Assembly (NCBI GenBank): GCA_963717155.1 | Contig: OY970326.1 | Coordinates: 4,030,001-4,094,000, forward strand | Direction: 5' to 3' | Length of the DNA: 64,000 nt | Source of the DNA: G963717155 sp963717155 | GTDB taxonomy: Bacteria > Actinomycetota > Thermoleophilia > Gaiellales > JALYLC01 | Shown here: positions 25,895 to 35,165 of the stretch, in pieces | How the letters are laid out: each line of letters begins with the position of its first letter | Numbering within the stretch: position 1 is the first letter of the stretch | The notes under the pieces: generated by a model | Seen by the model: only the letters and a program-made list of their open reading frames with translations | Told to the model about the DNA's origin: nothing | The model's database searches: none | Position numbers and translations under genes: made by a program

Positions 25895-27819
25895 CCGCCA
25901 CCTACGCCGCCTGGGTGGCGCTCGCCACGCCGCTCGCTGGACTCGCGTTCTCGATCGCGGTCGGTCCTTCCGTCTCGCGGCGCACCGTGGGCTGGGTCGC
26001 ATCGGGCGCGATCCTCGCCGGATTCGTCGCCTCGTGCGTCGCCCTGTTCTCGCTGCTGAGCCGGCCGCCGAGCCAGCGCGTCGAGTTCTCGACCGGCTGG
26101 CACTGGCTCTCGGCCGGCAGCTTCCAGACGCACGTCTCGATCCTGGTCGACCCGCTCTCGGTCGTGATGCTGCTCGTCGTGACCGGCGTCGGTTTCCTGA
26201 TCCACGCCTACTCGGTCGGATACATGAACGGCGACCGCGAGGAGCGCCGCTTCTTCGCGTACATGAACCTCTTCGTCTTCTCGATGCTCCTGCTCGTGCT
26301 CGCCGGCGACTTCATCATCCTGCTCGCCGGCTGGGGCCTCGTCGGTCTCTCGTCGTACCTGCTGATCGGCTTCTGGTGGGAGCGCCCCACCGCCGTGGCG
26401 GCCGCCAAGAAGGCGTTCATCATGAACGCGATCGGTGACATCGGGATCGCGCTCGCGCTGTTCGTGATCTGGGATCACGTGCACTCGCTCAGCTACCCGA
26501 CGGTCTTCGGACAGGTCGGCGGGCCGGCGATCCCGATCGGCAGTCACACCGCGAACTGGATCGCCCTGCTGCTGCTGGTCGGCGCCGTCGCGAAGTCGGC
26601 CCAGCTCCCGCTGCAGACCTGGCTGCCCGACGCGATGGAGGGCCCGACGCCGGTCTCGGCCCTGATCCACGCAGCCACGATGGTGACGGCCGGCGTCTAC
26701 CTGGTCGCCCGGATGTGGCCGCTCTACTCGGCGGCTCCGGACGTGTCCGATCTCGTCGCCCTGATCGGCGCCGCGACGCTCACCATGGCCGGGCTGATCG
26801 CACTCGTGCAGACCGACATCAAGCGGGTGATCGCCTACTCGACGATGTCACAGATCGGCTACATGTTCTGCGCGGTCGGGATCGGTGCGTACTCGGCCGG
26901 TATCTACCAGCTGGTCACACACGCCTTCTTCAAGGCGCTCCTGTTCCTCGGCGCGGGCGTCGTGATTCACGCGCTCGACGACGAGCAGGACATCAGACGC
27001 ATGGGCGGGCTCGCGAAGTTCCTGCCGTACACGGCCGCGCTCATGTGGATCGGAGGCCTCGCGCTCGCGGGGATCCCGCCGTTCGCGGGCTTCTTCTCGA
27101 AGGACCAGATCCTGGATGACGCGATGCGCGTCGGAGGCACCGTCGGCTGGATCGTCTGGTCCCTCGGGCTGATCGGCGCGCTCGTGACCGCGATCTACAC
27201 GTTCCGAATGCTGATCCGGGTCTTCTCCGGCCGACCGTCGACCTACGCGGCCGAGCATGCGCCGGTCCACACCGCACACGGCGAAGGACCGTTCTCGATG
27301 CTCTGGACGATCGGCGTACTGGCTGTGGGTGTGATCCTCACCGGGCTCCTCGAGATCCCCGGTGTGACGCATGGCATGCGCGATTTCCTGGCGCCCTCGG
27401 TGCCGCACACCATCGAGCCGACGGCCGGCCAGGAGCTCTTCACATCGGTGCTCTCCGTCGGGGTCGCGCTCGCGGGCCTCGGCATCGCCTGGGTGATCTG
27501 GGGTCCGAACGGACGCGGCGCCCGGGAGTACGCACGCGCAACCGAGCCGCTCCCGGCGGTGCTCGAGAACAAGTTCGGCTTCGACACCGCCTACGACCTC
27601 CTGTTCTACCGCCCGACCGCCGCGCTCGCCACGCTCGGCACCCAGGTCTGGGAGGGACGCGTGATCGCCGGCAGCCTCGCGCTCGTCGGCAGCTTCTGGC
27701 GCTGGCTCTCGGGCCGGTTCTCGCTCCTGCAGTCCGGCCTCGTCCGGAGCTACGCCCTCGCGTTCGCAGTCGGAATCGCGGCGATCGCCGTGTGGTTCGT
27801 CGGCAAGGGCGTCTCGTGA
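25891..27819 (+). CDS. nuoL: NADH-quinone oxidoreductase subunit L
   Basis: Distal antiporter-like proton-pumping subunit, 642 residues, expected about 16 transmembrane helices with a long lateral helix at the C-terminus. Family marks: SILVDPLSVVMLLVVTGVG, GWGLVGLSSYLLIGFW (conserved Glu nearby), LPDAMEGPTPVSALIHAATM with the key His, and IKRVIAYSTMSQIGYMF with the conserved Lys. GTG 25891 gives the normal start. Confidence 0.96.
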   Translation: MTATYAAWVALATPLAGLAFSIAVGPSVSRRTVGWVASGAILAGFVASCVALFSLLSRPPSQRVEFSTGWHWLSAGSFQTHVSILVDPLSVVMLLVVTGVGFLIHAYSVGYMNGDREERRFFAYMNLFVFSMLLLVLAGDFIILLAGWGLVGLSSYLLIGFWWERPTAVAAAKKAFIMNAIGDIGIALALFVIWDHVHSLSYPTVFGQVGGPAIPIGSHTANWIALLLLVGAVAKSAQLPLQTWLPDAMEGPTPVSALIHAATMVTAGVYLVARMWPLYSAAPDVSDLVALIGAATLTMAGLIALVQTDIKRVIAYSTMSQIGYMFCAVGIGAYSAGIYQLVTHAFFKALLFLGAGVVIHALDDEQDIRRMGGLAKFLPYTAALMWIGGLALAGIPPFAGFFSKDQILDDAMRVGGTVGWIVWSLGLIGALVTAIYTFRMLIRVFSGRPSTYAAEHAPVHTAHGEGPFSMLWTIGVLAVGVILTGLLEIPGVTHGMRDFLAPSVPHTIEPTAGQELFTSVLSVGVALAGLGIAWVIWGPNGRGAREYARATEPLPAVLENKFGFDTAYDLLFYRPTAALATLGTQVWEGRVIAGSLALVGSFWRWLSGRFSLLQSGLVRSYALAFAVGIAAIAVWFVGKGVS

Positions 27820-29297
27820 GCGGCGCCGGGATGCACAGCTGGACTGCCACGCTCCTGTGGGTGGTGCCGCTCGCGACCGCGCTCGTCGTCGGGCTGCTGC
27901 CGCTCGACCGGCGCGTCGGGTGCACCCTCGGGCTCGGAGCGCTCGCCTTCCTGATCGGCGACCTGGCCGTCGCCGCCGAGCGCTTCCACCCTGCAGGCGG
28001 CGTGCAGTTCCAGCAGTACCACAGCTGGGTTCCGGACATCGGCCTCGGATACCACGTCGGGCTCGACGGTCTATCGCTGGCGCTCTGCGGCCTGGTCGCG
28101 TTCGTCGCGATGTGGTGCCTCGCGTACGGCGTCTGGGCGGGACGCAGCAGTCGGGGGTACGTGGCGCTCTCGCTGCTGCTCGTCGCCGCGCTCATGCTGC
28201 TCTTCTCGGCGCGTGACCTGATCCTGTTCTACGTCGGGTTCGAGGCGATGCTGATACCGCTCGCCTTCCAGATGGGCATCTGGGGCGGCGAGCGCCGGGT
28301 GCAGGCGACAACGCGCTTCCTCATCTACACGCTGGCCGGGTCGCTGCTGATGCTCGTCGCGATGATCACGCTCGGCCTCCAGGCGGGGAGCTTCGATCTC
28401 GACAAGATCGGGACCAGCAGCTCGACCTGGCTGTTCCTGGCCTTCATGATCGCGTTCGCGATCAAGGCGCCGCTCTACCCGTTCCACGGCTGGGTGCCCT
28501 CTGCCTACCGCGAGTCGCCGGCCGAGGTCGCAGCAATGCTCTCCGGCGTCGTCTCGAAAGCGGGTGCCTACGGCATGCTGCGCTTCGCGCTGCCGCTGTT
28601 CCCGGGGCCGGCTGCGGACTGGCAGCCGGTGCTCCTGACGGTGTCGCTCGCCGGCCTGCTCTGGTGCTCGCTCGCCGCGTTCCGCCAGCCCGACTCGCGC
28701 GGCGTGATCGCGTACTCGTCCATCGCGCAGATGAGCCTGATCACGCTCGGGATCTTCGTCTTCAACGACCAGGGGGGCACGGGCGCCGCGTTCCAGATGG
28801 TCAACCACGGCCTGCTGTCCTCGCTGCTCTTCCTGATCGCCGGCTGGGTCGAGCTGCGCTTCGGCAGCGGCCTCTTCGAACGCGTCGGCACGCTCGCCCG
28901 CGGACGGCCCGCGCTCGCGACGATCTGCCTCATCGCGGGTATCGGCACCCTCGCCGTTCCCGGGTCGAGCCTGTTCGCATCCGAGTTCCTCGTGCTGCTG
29001 GGTGCCTTCCGTGAGTTCTGGCTGGTCGGGACCCTCGCGTCGATCACGATCGTGCTCGCGGCCATGTACATGCTCCGCTGGATCTCGGCCGTCCTGCACG
29101 ACACGCCCGCACGGTCCGAGCCGCCCGCATCGGCGGACGCCGGCGGCGTCGGGGACCTGCGCTGGGAGGCGGTCTGGCTCGTCCCGCTCGTGGCGGCCGT
29201 GCTCGCGCTGTCCGCGTACCCCTACTTCGTCACGCACCGGGTGGACGCATCGGTGCACGCCCTCACCGCGCCCGCGGCGCTCGAGGCGGGCAAGTGA
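27816..29297 (+). CDS. nuoM: NADH-quinone oxidoreductase subunit M
   Basis: Second antiporter-like subunit, 493 residues, about 14 transmembrane helices. Marks: HVGLDGLSLAL, LILFYVGFEAMLIPL with the conserved Glu, KAPLYPFHGWVPSAYRESP, and a VNHGLLSSLLFLIAG helix. GTG 27816 overlaps nuoL by 4 bases; an ATG five codons later (27831) is an alternative start. Ends in a 4-base overlap with nuoN. Confidence 0.95.
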   Translation: MSGAGMHSWTATLLWVVPLATALVVGLLPLDRRVGCTLGLGALAFLIGDLAVAAERFHPAGGVQFQQYHSWVPDIGLGYHVGLDGLSLALCGLVAFVAMWCLAYGVWAGRSSRGYVALSLLLVAALMLLFSARDLILFYVGFEAMLIPLAFQMGIWGGERRVQATTRFLIYTLAGSLLMLVAMITLGLQAGSFDLDKIGTSSSTWLFLAFMIAFAIKAPLYPFHGWVPSAYRESPAEVAAMLSGVVSKAGAYGMLRFALPLFPGPAADWQPVLLTVSLAGLLWCSLAAFRQPDSRGVIAYSSIAQMSLITLGIFVFNDQGGTGAAFQMVNHGLLSSLLFLIAGWVELRFGSGLFERVGTLARGRPALATICLIAGIGTLAVPGSSLFASEFLVLLGAFREFWLVGTLASITIVLAAMYMLRWISAVLHDTPARSEPPASADAGGVGDLRWEAVWLVPLVAAVLALSAYPYFVTHRVDASVHALTAPAALEAGK

Positions 29298-30760
29298 TCC
29301 AGACCCCGGTCATCCAGTGGTCGTCGATCGGGCCGAGCCTCGTGCTGCTCGTGCTCGCGTGTCTGCTGCTGCTCATCAGCTCGGTCGTGTCGGGCGCGAG
29401 GGCGCGGGTCATCTCGGGCACCATCTCGATGCTCGGGTTCGTCGGTGCCGGACTGCTCGCGTGGTGGCTCTGGCGCCATCACTCGAACTGGCTCGTGATG
29501 TCGGGCCAGCTGCGCGTCGATCGCTTCGCCGACCTCGTCACGATCCTCGTCTGCGTGGCCGGGCTCGCGACGGTCGCGCTCTCGTGGGGGACCCACCGGC
29601 TCGACGAGCGCACGGTCGAGTACCACGCGCTCCTGCTGACCGCGGTCGCCGGGATGTCTCTGCTCGCGGCTGCCAACAGTCTGCTCGTCCTGTTCGTCGC
29701 GCTCGAGCTGTTCTCGATCTCCCTGTACGTGCTGTGCGCGCTGGACGTGTGGTCCGAGGCCTCGCTCGAGAGCGGGCTGAAGTACCTCGTGGTCGGCAGC
29801 GTCGGCTCGGCGTTCCTGCTGTTCGGCTCGGGCCTCGTGTACGCCTCGACCCAGGCGCTGCGCTTCGACCGGATCGCCGCGGCGATCCAGGCGAACCAGC
29901 TCGGCGGCGAGGCGCTGCTGCTGCTCGGTATCGCGATGATCCTCGGCGGGCTCGCCTTCAAGGCGTCGGCTGCGCCGTTCCACCAGTGGACGCCCGACGT
30001 GTACGAGGGCGCCCCGACCGCGGTGACGGCGTTCATGGCGACGGCGACGAAGGTCGTCGCGCTGTGTGTCCTCATGCGCATCCTGACGACGGCGTTCGGG
30101 CCCGTCGGCGACGTCTGGGAAGGAGCGGTCGCGGCACTCTCGATCGCGTCGATGGTCGTCGGCAACATCGCAGCGCTCGTGCAGACGAACGTCAAACGCA
30201 TGCTCGCCTACAGCTCGATCGGGCAGGCCGGCTACCTTCTGATCCCGATCGCCGCGAGCACGCCGCTCGCCGGCCGCGCGCTCCTCTACTACCTCACCGT
30301 GTACGTGGCGATGACGCTCGCCGCGTTCGCAGTCGTCGCCGTGCGAGAGCGAGAGCTCGAGCGACCGGTCGACCTCTCCGATCTGGTCGGACTCGGGTTC
30401 GCCCGACCGTTCCTCGGCGGCGTGATGGCGTTCAGCCTGCTCTCCCTGGCGAGCTTCCCCCCGACCGGCGGCTTCCTGGCGAAGCTGTACCTCTTCTCGT
30501 CGGCCGTCGACGCGGGCAAGTCCTACCTGGCCGTGATCGGCGTGCTCGCGACGGTCGTCTCGCTCGGCTACTACCTGCGATTCACCCTCGCGCTCTACAC
30601 GCGACCGGCTGGCGGCCCGGCGTTCGTGCGCTCCCCTCCGGGAACCGCGTTCGCGACCGCCACGGCGGCGACAGCCGCCGCGGTCGTCCTCTGGCTCGGC
30701 GTCGCCCCCGGGCCGATGCTCGACTGGGCGCGCGACGCCGTCTCGACGCTGCCCCTGTGA
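29294..30760 (+). CDS. nuoN: NADH-quinone oxidoreductase subunit N
   Basis: Third antiporter-like subunit, 488 residues, about 14 helices. Marks: FVALELFSISLYVLCAL (conserved Glu), KASAAPFHQWTPDVYEGAPT, TNVKRMLAYSSIGQAGYLL and a SFPPTGGFLAKLYLF loop. GTG 29294 overlaps nuoM. Its stop overlaps the start of the DUF1028 gene by 4 bases, so the operon continues beyond the canonical 14 genes. Confidence 0.95.
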   Translation: MIQTPVIQWSSIGPSLVLLVLACLLLLISSVVSGARARVISGTISMLGFVGAGLLAWWLWRHHSNWLVMSGQLRVDRFADLVTILVCVAGLATVALSWGTHRLDERTVEYHALLLTAVAGMSLLAAANSLLVLFVALELFSISLYVLCALDVWSEASLESGLKYLVVGSVGSAFLLFGSGLVYASTQALRFDRIAAAIQANQLGGEALLLLGIAMILGGLAFKASAAPFHQWTPDVYEGAPTAVTAFMATATKVVALCVLMRILTTAFGPVGDVWEGAVAALSIASMVVGNIAALVQTNVKRMLAYSSIGQAGYLLIPIAASTPLAGRALLYYLTVYVAMTLAAFAVVAVRERELERPVDLSDLVGLGFARPFLGGVMAFSLLSLASFPPTGGFLAKLYLFSSAVDAGKSYLAVIGVLATVVSLGYYLRFTLALYTRPAGGPAFVRSPPGTAFATATAATAAAVVLWLGVAPGPMLDWARDAVSTLPL

Positions 30761-31614
30761 CGTTCTCGATCGTCGCCTGCGACATCCACACCGACACCTG
30801 GGGCGTCGCCGTCGCGTCGCGGTCGCTCGCGGTCGGGGCCGTCGTGCCCTGGCTCGAGGCGGGCGTGGGCGCCGTCGCGACCCAGGCGCTGACGAACGTC
30901 CAGCACGGCCCGCACGGCCTCGCCCTGATCCGGGCGGGTTCGAGCGCGAGAGAGACGCTCGACCAGCTCGTCGTGGCCGACCCCGGCCGGGATGATCGCC
31001 AGATCGGCATCGTCGACGCGCGGGGCCGCTCGGCGAGCCACACGGGTGCGTCCTGCCTGCCGTGGGCCGGCGGGCGCTCGGGACGGGGCTACGCGGCCCA
31101 GGGCGATCTGCTCGCCGGACCGAGCGTGATCGACGCGATCGGAACCGCGTTCGAACAGAGCCAGGGGGGCCTCACCAACCGTCTGCTCGCGGCCCTGCGC
31201 GCGGGCGACGAGGCCGGAGGCGACCGTCGTGGGCGCCAGTCGGCGGCGATCCGTGTCGCGGCAGCGGACAACGACGTCGGCTCGGCCAACGTGGCGCTCG
31301 ACCTGCGCGCCGACGACCACCCAAGCCCGATCGACGAGCTCGAGCGCCTCCTCGCGCTGCACAACCACTACGTCGGGTCGACGCCCGAGGAGCTGCGGCT
31401 CCCGTTGGAGGGCGAGCTGCTGGACGAGCTGCGCGATCTGCTCACGCGGCTCGGCCATCCGGTCGCGGCCGAGCCGGAGGGCGTCCAGGCGTCGCTGCGC
31501 AACTGGGTTGCCACCGAGAATCTCGCGGCGCGCTGGTGGGGCGATCCGACGCTCGACCCCTTCGTGCTCGAGCAGCTCCGCGCCGCCGCGGCCGCATCTG
31601 ACGGCCCCGGCTGA
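30757..31614 (+). CDS. DUF1028 family protein (Ntn-hydrolase-like), coupled to nuoN
   Basis: A 285-residue cytosolic protein of the DUF1028 family, which is predicted to have the Ntn-hydrolase fold. The N-terminal family block FSIVACDIHTDTWGVAVASR is clear, followed by GAVVPWLEAGVGAVATQALT and, further on, the GYAAQGDLLAG loop. The last 90 residues hold a peptidoglycan-binding-like helical segment (LLDELRDLLTRLGHPVAAE). GTG 30757 is in a GTGA overlap with nuoN, so it is probably translated by re-initiation from the nuo mRNA. No link to complex I is known; substrate and reaction are unknown. Confidence 0.85.
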   Translation: MTFSIVACDIHTDTWGVAVASRSLAVGAVVPWLEAGVGAVATQALTNVQHGPHGLALIRAGSSARETLDQLVVADPGRDDRQIGIVDARGRSASHTGASCLPWAGGRSGRGYAAQGDLLAGPSVIDAIGTAFEQSQGGLTNRLLAALRAGDEAGGDRRGRQSAAIRVAAADNDVGSANVALDLRADDHPSPIDELERLLALHNHYVGSTPEELRLPLEGELLDELRDLLTRLGHPVAAEPEGVQASLRNWVATENLAARWWGDPTLDPFVLEQLRAAAAASDGPG

Positions 31615-31628
31615 GCGCTGGGGCCCGC

Positions 31629-32609
31629 CTAGGCCGCGTTCGCGAGCGGGGGCTCTTCGGCCGCCGGCTCGGGGACCCGCTCGAGCATGTCGACGATCAC
31701 GGCAGAGGGCGAGGCGCCCTCTCGCACGCGTAGACGATGCTCGATGCACGGGGCGAAGAGCTCGCGCACGTGTGCGTACGTCACCTCGGGGTCGTTCCGC
31801 AGCATCGTCAGCGCCTGGCAGCAGCGGAAGGTCGTCAGGATTGCGCGCGGCGACGCGCCGACCAGCACATCCGGATGGTCGCGGGTGGCGCGGACGAGGT
31901 CGACCAGGTAGGCCTTCACACGCGCGGACGCGCGCACGAGCTCCACGGCTCGCTGGAGCTTCACCAGATCGCCGGGAGCGATGATCGGATCGATCTCGGC
32001 GGTCACGTCGAACGCCGAGAACCGATCGATCAGGTCCACCTCGCCACGCGCCGACGCGTACCCGAGGCCGGTGCGTATCGCGAAACGATCGCGTTGCGCG
32101 AAACCGAGCTCGAAGGTACCCGAGTTGTCGTGCGGGTTCATCGTGCCCACCGCGAAGAACGGGCGCGGGAGGGCGTGCCGCTGCTTGCCGGCCGTGACCA
32201 CGCGCTCCTCCATCGCGGCGAGCAGCGCGGACTGCACGCGCTGGGTCGCGCGGTTGAACTCGTCGAAGACGACGGCGTTCGCGAAGATCGGGCCACGCTC
32301 GAACGTCTCGTCGCGGAAGCCGTCGCTCGGGATCAGGCGGCCGACGACGTCCTCGGCCGACAGGTCGCCCGTGCACTGGATGCGCGCGTCATGGCCGCCG
32401 ATGGCGCGCGCGACGACGCGGGCGAGCGTCGTCTTGCCGACGCCCGGCACGTCCTCGATCAGCAGGTGGCCGTCGGCGAGCAGGGCGCAGATCGCGAGCA
32501 GGGCCGGCTGCTCGATCTCGACCATCGCGTCCCGTACGACTCCGAGCACGGCACGCGCCTGATCGCGTGCGCGCATGAGTGCGAGTGCTTGGAGCTCGTC
32601 GAGCGGCAT
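31629..32609 (-). CDS. MoxR-type AAA+ ATPase
   Basis: ATPase chaperone of the MoxR group, 326 residues. Walker A VPGVGKTTL, Walker B VFDEFNRA, sensor segment GTMNPHDN and an arginine-finger-like AQRDRFA are visible. MoxR proteins usually work with VWA-domain and DUF58 partners on protein complexes at the membrane, but none lies nearby here, so the partner is unknown. ATG 32609 gives the usual start. It is 62 bases downstream of mrp on the same strand, with a small hairpin (CCCC-GAAA-GGGG type) in the gap. Confidence 0.88.
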   Translation of the reverse strand: MPLDELQALALMRARDQARAVLGVVRDAMVEIEQPALLAICALLADGHLLIEDVPGVGKTTLARVVARAIGGHDARIQCTGDLSAEDVVGRLIPSDGFRDETFERGPIFANAVVFDEFNRATQRVQSALLAAMEERVVTAGKQRHALPRPFFAVGTMNPHDNSGTFELGFAQRDRFAIRTGLGYASARGEVDLIDRFSAFDVTAEIDPIIAPGDLVKLQRAVELVRASARVKAYLVDLVRATRDHPDVLVGASPRAILTTFRCCQALTMLRNDPEVTYAHVRELFAPCIEHRLRVREGASPSAVIVDMLERVPEPAAEEPPLANAA

Positions 32610-32671
32610 CCTGGGGATATCGGCCGCATGACGTCCCGAAAGCTTCCCCCGAAAGGGGTACCCGCGGGCCG

Positions 32672-33787
32672 TCAGCCGCGGATGATCGCGAGCGGTGAGA
32701 CGACGCGGACGGGGCCCTTCGGGCGCATCGCGTCGAGCCGCTCGGCAACGCCGGCGATCGCCCGCGACGCCGGGCTGTCGGGCGCCGACAGCATCAGCGG
32801 GTGCCCGTCGTCGGCGCCCTCGCGCAACGCAGGCTCGAGGGGCACCTCTCCGAGCAGCGGCACGCCGAGCTCGGCGGCGAGGCGTGCGCCACCGCCCTCG
32901 CCAAACGGCGTCGTGCGTTCGCCACAGCACGGGCAGGCGTAGCCCGACATGTTCTCGACCACGCCGACGAGCGTCTGGCCGATCTTGTTGACCATCGCAG
33001 CCGCGCGCTCGGCCACGCGCTGCGCGGCGGGCTGCGGCGTCGTGACGACGATCGCCTCGGCGCGCGGCATGAGCTGACCGAGGGAGAGCGCGACGTCGCC
33101 GGTGCCGGGCGGCATGTCGACCACGAGGTAGTCGAGCTCGCCCCAGTGCACGTCGGAGAGGAACTGCTCGAGCGCGCGATGCAGCATCGGCCCGCGCCAG
33201 ATGATCGCGGCCTCCTGCTCCAGGAAGAACCCGATCGACATCACGCGGAGGTCGTGGGCGACCGGCGGGATGATCATGCCGTCGAGGCTGATCGGACGCT
33301 GCTGGATGCCGAGCATTCCGGGAATCGACCAGCCGTAGATGTCAGCGTCGATGAGGCCGACCTCGTGCCCGAGATCGCGGAGCGCGAGCGCCAGGTTGAC
33401 CGAGAGCGACGACTTCCCGACGCCGCCCTTGCCGGAGGCGACCGCGATCACGCGGGTGCGTTCGTCGACCGAGAGGCCCTTCGTCGCAGGCTTCTCGCCG
33501 CCTGTCAGGCGAGTTCGCAGTGACGCGCGCTGCGCCTCGTCCATGTGCGAGAAGCGCACCTCGACGCGTGTCACGCCGGCGACGCCACCGGCGTGATGGC
33601 GAACCTGGCCCTCGAGGTTCTGCTTCAGCGGGCACCCGGGGACGGTCAGGATGATCTCGACCAGGATCTCTCCGCCGTTGATCGAGACCTCGCCGAGCAT
33701 GCCGAGCTCGACGATGTCGCGGCGCAGCTCGGGATCGATCACACCACGCATCGCCTCGCGGATCTCGTCCTGGGTCGGGGTGCTCAT
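32672..33787 (-). CDS. mrp: Mrp/ApbC-type P-loop iron-sulfur carrier ATPase
   Basis: Scaffold or carrier for Fe-S clusters. The 371-residue protein begins with an FeS-assembly MIP18-like domain (about 1-85: EIREAMRGVIDPELRRDIVE, VPGCPLKQ) fused to the NBP35/Mrp ATPase. Deviant Walker A SGKGGVGKSSLSVN, DADIYGWS, the VDMPPGTGD motif and the cluster-binding cysteines in YACPCCGE are visible. ATG 33787 is the family-length start. This joins ErpA as an Fe-S maturation factor serving the nuo and LipA clusters. Confidence 0.9.
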   Translation of the reverse strand: MSTPTQDEIREAMRGVIDPELRRDIVELGMLGEVSINGGEILVEIILTVPGCPLKQNLEGQVRHHAGGVAGVTRVEVRFSHMDEAQRASLRTRLTGGEKPATKGLSVDERTRVIAVASGKGGVGKSSLSVNLALALRDLGHEVGLIDADIYGWSIPGMLGIQQRPISLDGMIIPPVAHDLRVMSIGFFLEQEAAIIWRGPMLHRALEQFLSDVHWGELDYLVVDMPPGTGDVALSLGQLMPRAEAIVVTTPQPAAQRVAERAAAMVNKIGQTLVGVVENMSGYACPCCGERTTPFGEGGGARLAAELGVPLLGEVPLEPALREGADDGHPLMLSAPDSPASRAIAGVAERLDAMRPKGPVRVVSPLAIIRG

Positions 33788-33806
33788 AGGTGCATCGTAT
33801 CGGCGC

Positions 33807-35126
33807 TCACCACGCGTCCAGCGGGTGGAAGACGAGCCCGTCGAGCAGCTTCGGGAAGAAGAACGTCGACTTCTGCGGCATCGTCTCGCCCGCCGCGGCG
33901 ACTGCCTCGACCTCTGCCACCGACGGCGCGCGCAGCAGCAGGGCAACCGCCGTGCCCTCCGGCTCGGCGGTCACGAGGTCGGCCGCATCGCGGGCGCGGC
34001 GCCGGTAGCGGATGCGATCGGTGACGGCGACGGCGCCGGCATCGAGGCCGAGCGCTCGATCCAGGACGAGCGCGCCGAGGACCGCGACGTCGAGGGCTCG
34101 GGTCGCGTCCGACGCGCCGGGGAGCGCCTCCGCTGCGGTCGCGGGATCGCGAAGGGTCAGAAGGCTTCCACCGGCGCCCGCGCCGCGCCACAGGCCGAAC
34201 GCGGGCAGCCTGCGCGGGGCCGACGCGAGAGCTCGCTCGAGCTCCTCGACGCCGCCGTCGATCTTCCGCACGTCCCAGTCGGAGGCGAGGCGCTTTGCGA
34301 GGCCCCGCTCGACCGCCGGATCGACCCCGGTCACCACCCGGTGCGTCGCGAACGGCTCGAGGCCGGGGTCGTGACGGTTCGCGAGGTAGACCGGCGCGAA
34401 GTCGTACGGCTGCGGTTCGGAGGGGTCGCCATCGGCGGCGCGACGCTCGTTGCGGTACGCCACCGCCGTCTCGTAGCGATGATGCCCGTCGGCGATCACC
34501 AGCGGCCGTTCGGCAAGCGCCGAGGCGATCGTCTCGAGCACCTCTTCGTCGTCGATCCGCCAGAGCCGGTGATCGGTGCCGTCACCGTCGAGCACGTCGA
34601 GCAGGGGCTCCGTGCCCGCGATCGCCTGCTCGACCCGCCGTGTGATGACGTGCTTCGGGTCGTCGTAGATCGCGAAGATCGGCGAGAGATTCGCGTGCAC
34701 GGCGCGCATGAGCGCCAGACGTCCCGCCTTCGGGCCGTCGAGCGTGCGCTCGTGGGGACGCACGGCGCCCGAGCCGTAGTCGTCGACCCTGACCGTCGCG
34801 ATCAATCCTGAGCGTCGCCGGCGGACGCCGTCGGGGCCCGTCGCCTCCTGTTCGAGCCACCAGGCCGACGGCCGCGGCTCGCGCACGAGCACGCCCTCGG
34901 CGATCCAGCGCGCGAGCGCCTCGCCCGCGTCCGCCTCGTGGCCCGTCCCCGGAAGGATCAGGCGCACGACGTTGTACGGGCTCCGTTCGAGCAGCTCCTG
35001 CCGCCCGGCCTCGCTGATCACGTCGTACGGTGGGGCCACGACGTCGGCTGCGGCAACCCGGGAGGTGTCGTATCGGAGCGCCCGAAAGGGGCGCACGACC
35101 GTCGCGGCCTTGGCTGTCTCCGACAC
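33807..35126 (-). CDS. DUF1015 family protein (SerK-like)
   Basis: A 439-residue protein of DUF1015, a family that includes an ADP-dependent serine kinase in archaea. Family segments: VVAPPYDVISEAGRQELLE near the N-terminus, PHERTLDGPKAGRLALMRA, and the ADGHHRYETAVAYRNE motif with the conserved His pair. The activity in bacteria is mostly unproven. GTG 35126 follows TACCCT by 6 bases within a palindrome shared with the divergent HD gene. It precedes mrp by 19 bases on the same strand. Confidence 0.87.
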   Translation of the reverse strand: MSETAKAATVVRPFRALRYDTSRVAAADVVAPPYDVISEAGRQELLERSPYNVVRLILPGTGHEADAGEALARWIAEGVLVREPRPSAWWLEQEATGPDGVRRRRSGLIATVRVDDYGSGAVRPHERTLDGPKAGRLALMRAVHANLSPIFAIYDDPKHVITRRVEQAIAGTEPLLDVLDGDGTDHRLWRIDDEEVLETIASALAERPLVIADGHHRYETAVAYRNERRAADGDPSEPQPYDFAPVYLANRHDPGLEPFATHRVVTGVDPAVERGLAKRLASDWDVRKIDGGVEELERALASAPRRLPAFGLWRGAGAGGSLLTLRDPATAAEALPGASDATRALDVAVLGALVLDRALGLDAGAVAVTDRIRYRRRARDAADLVTAEPEGTAVALLLRAPSVAEVEAVAAAGETMPQKSTFFFPKLLDGLVFHPLDAW

Positions 35127-35132
35127 CGTCGA

Positions 35133-35157
35133 AGGGTAGCGGCGCGACCGCTACCCT
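35133..35157. promoter_or_regulatory. Divergent promoter palindrome between DUF1015 and HD genes
   Basis: AGGGTAGCG (35133-35141) and CGCTACCCT (35149-35157) are perfect inverted arms around GCGCGAC. Each arm supplies a TACCCT -10-like box for the gene it faces: 6 bases to the DUF1015 GTG on one side and 8 bases to the HD-gene ATG on the other. One bound regulator, or a bidirectional promoter, could control both genes. Confidence 0.6.
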
Positions 35158-35165
35158 CTGCGGCA

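Noticed and set aside
32610..32671. Riboswitch in the mrp-moxR gap
   Set aside because: Only a CCCC/GGGG hairpin is seen in 62 bases; no conserved riboswitch core.
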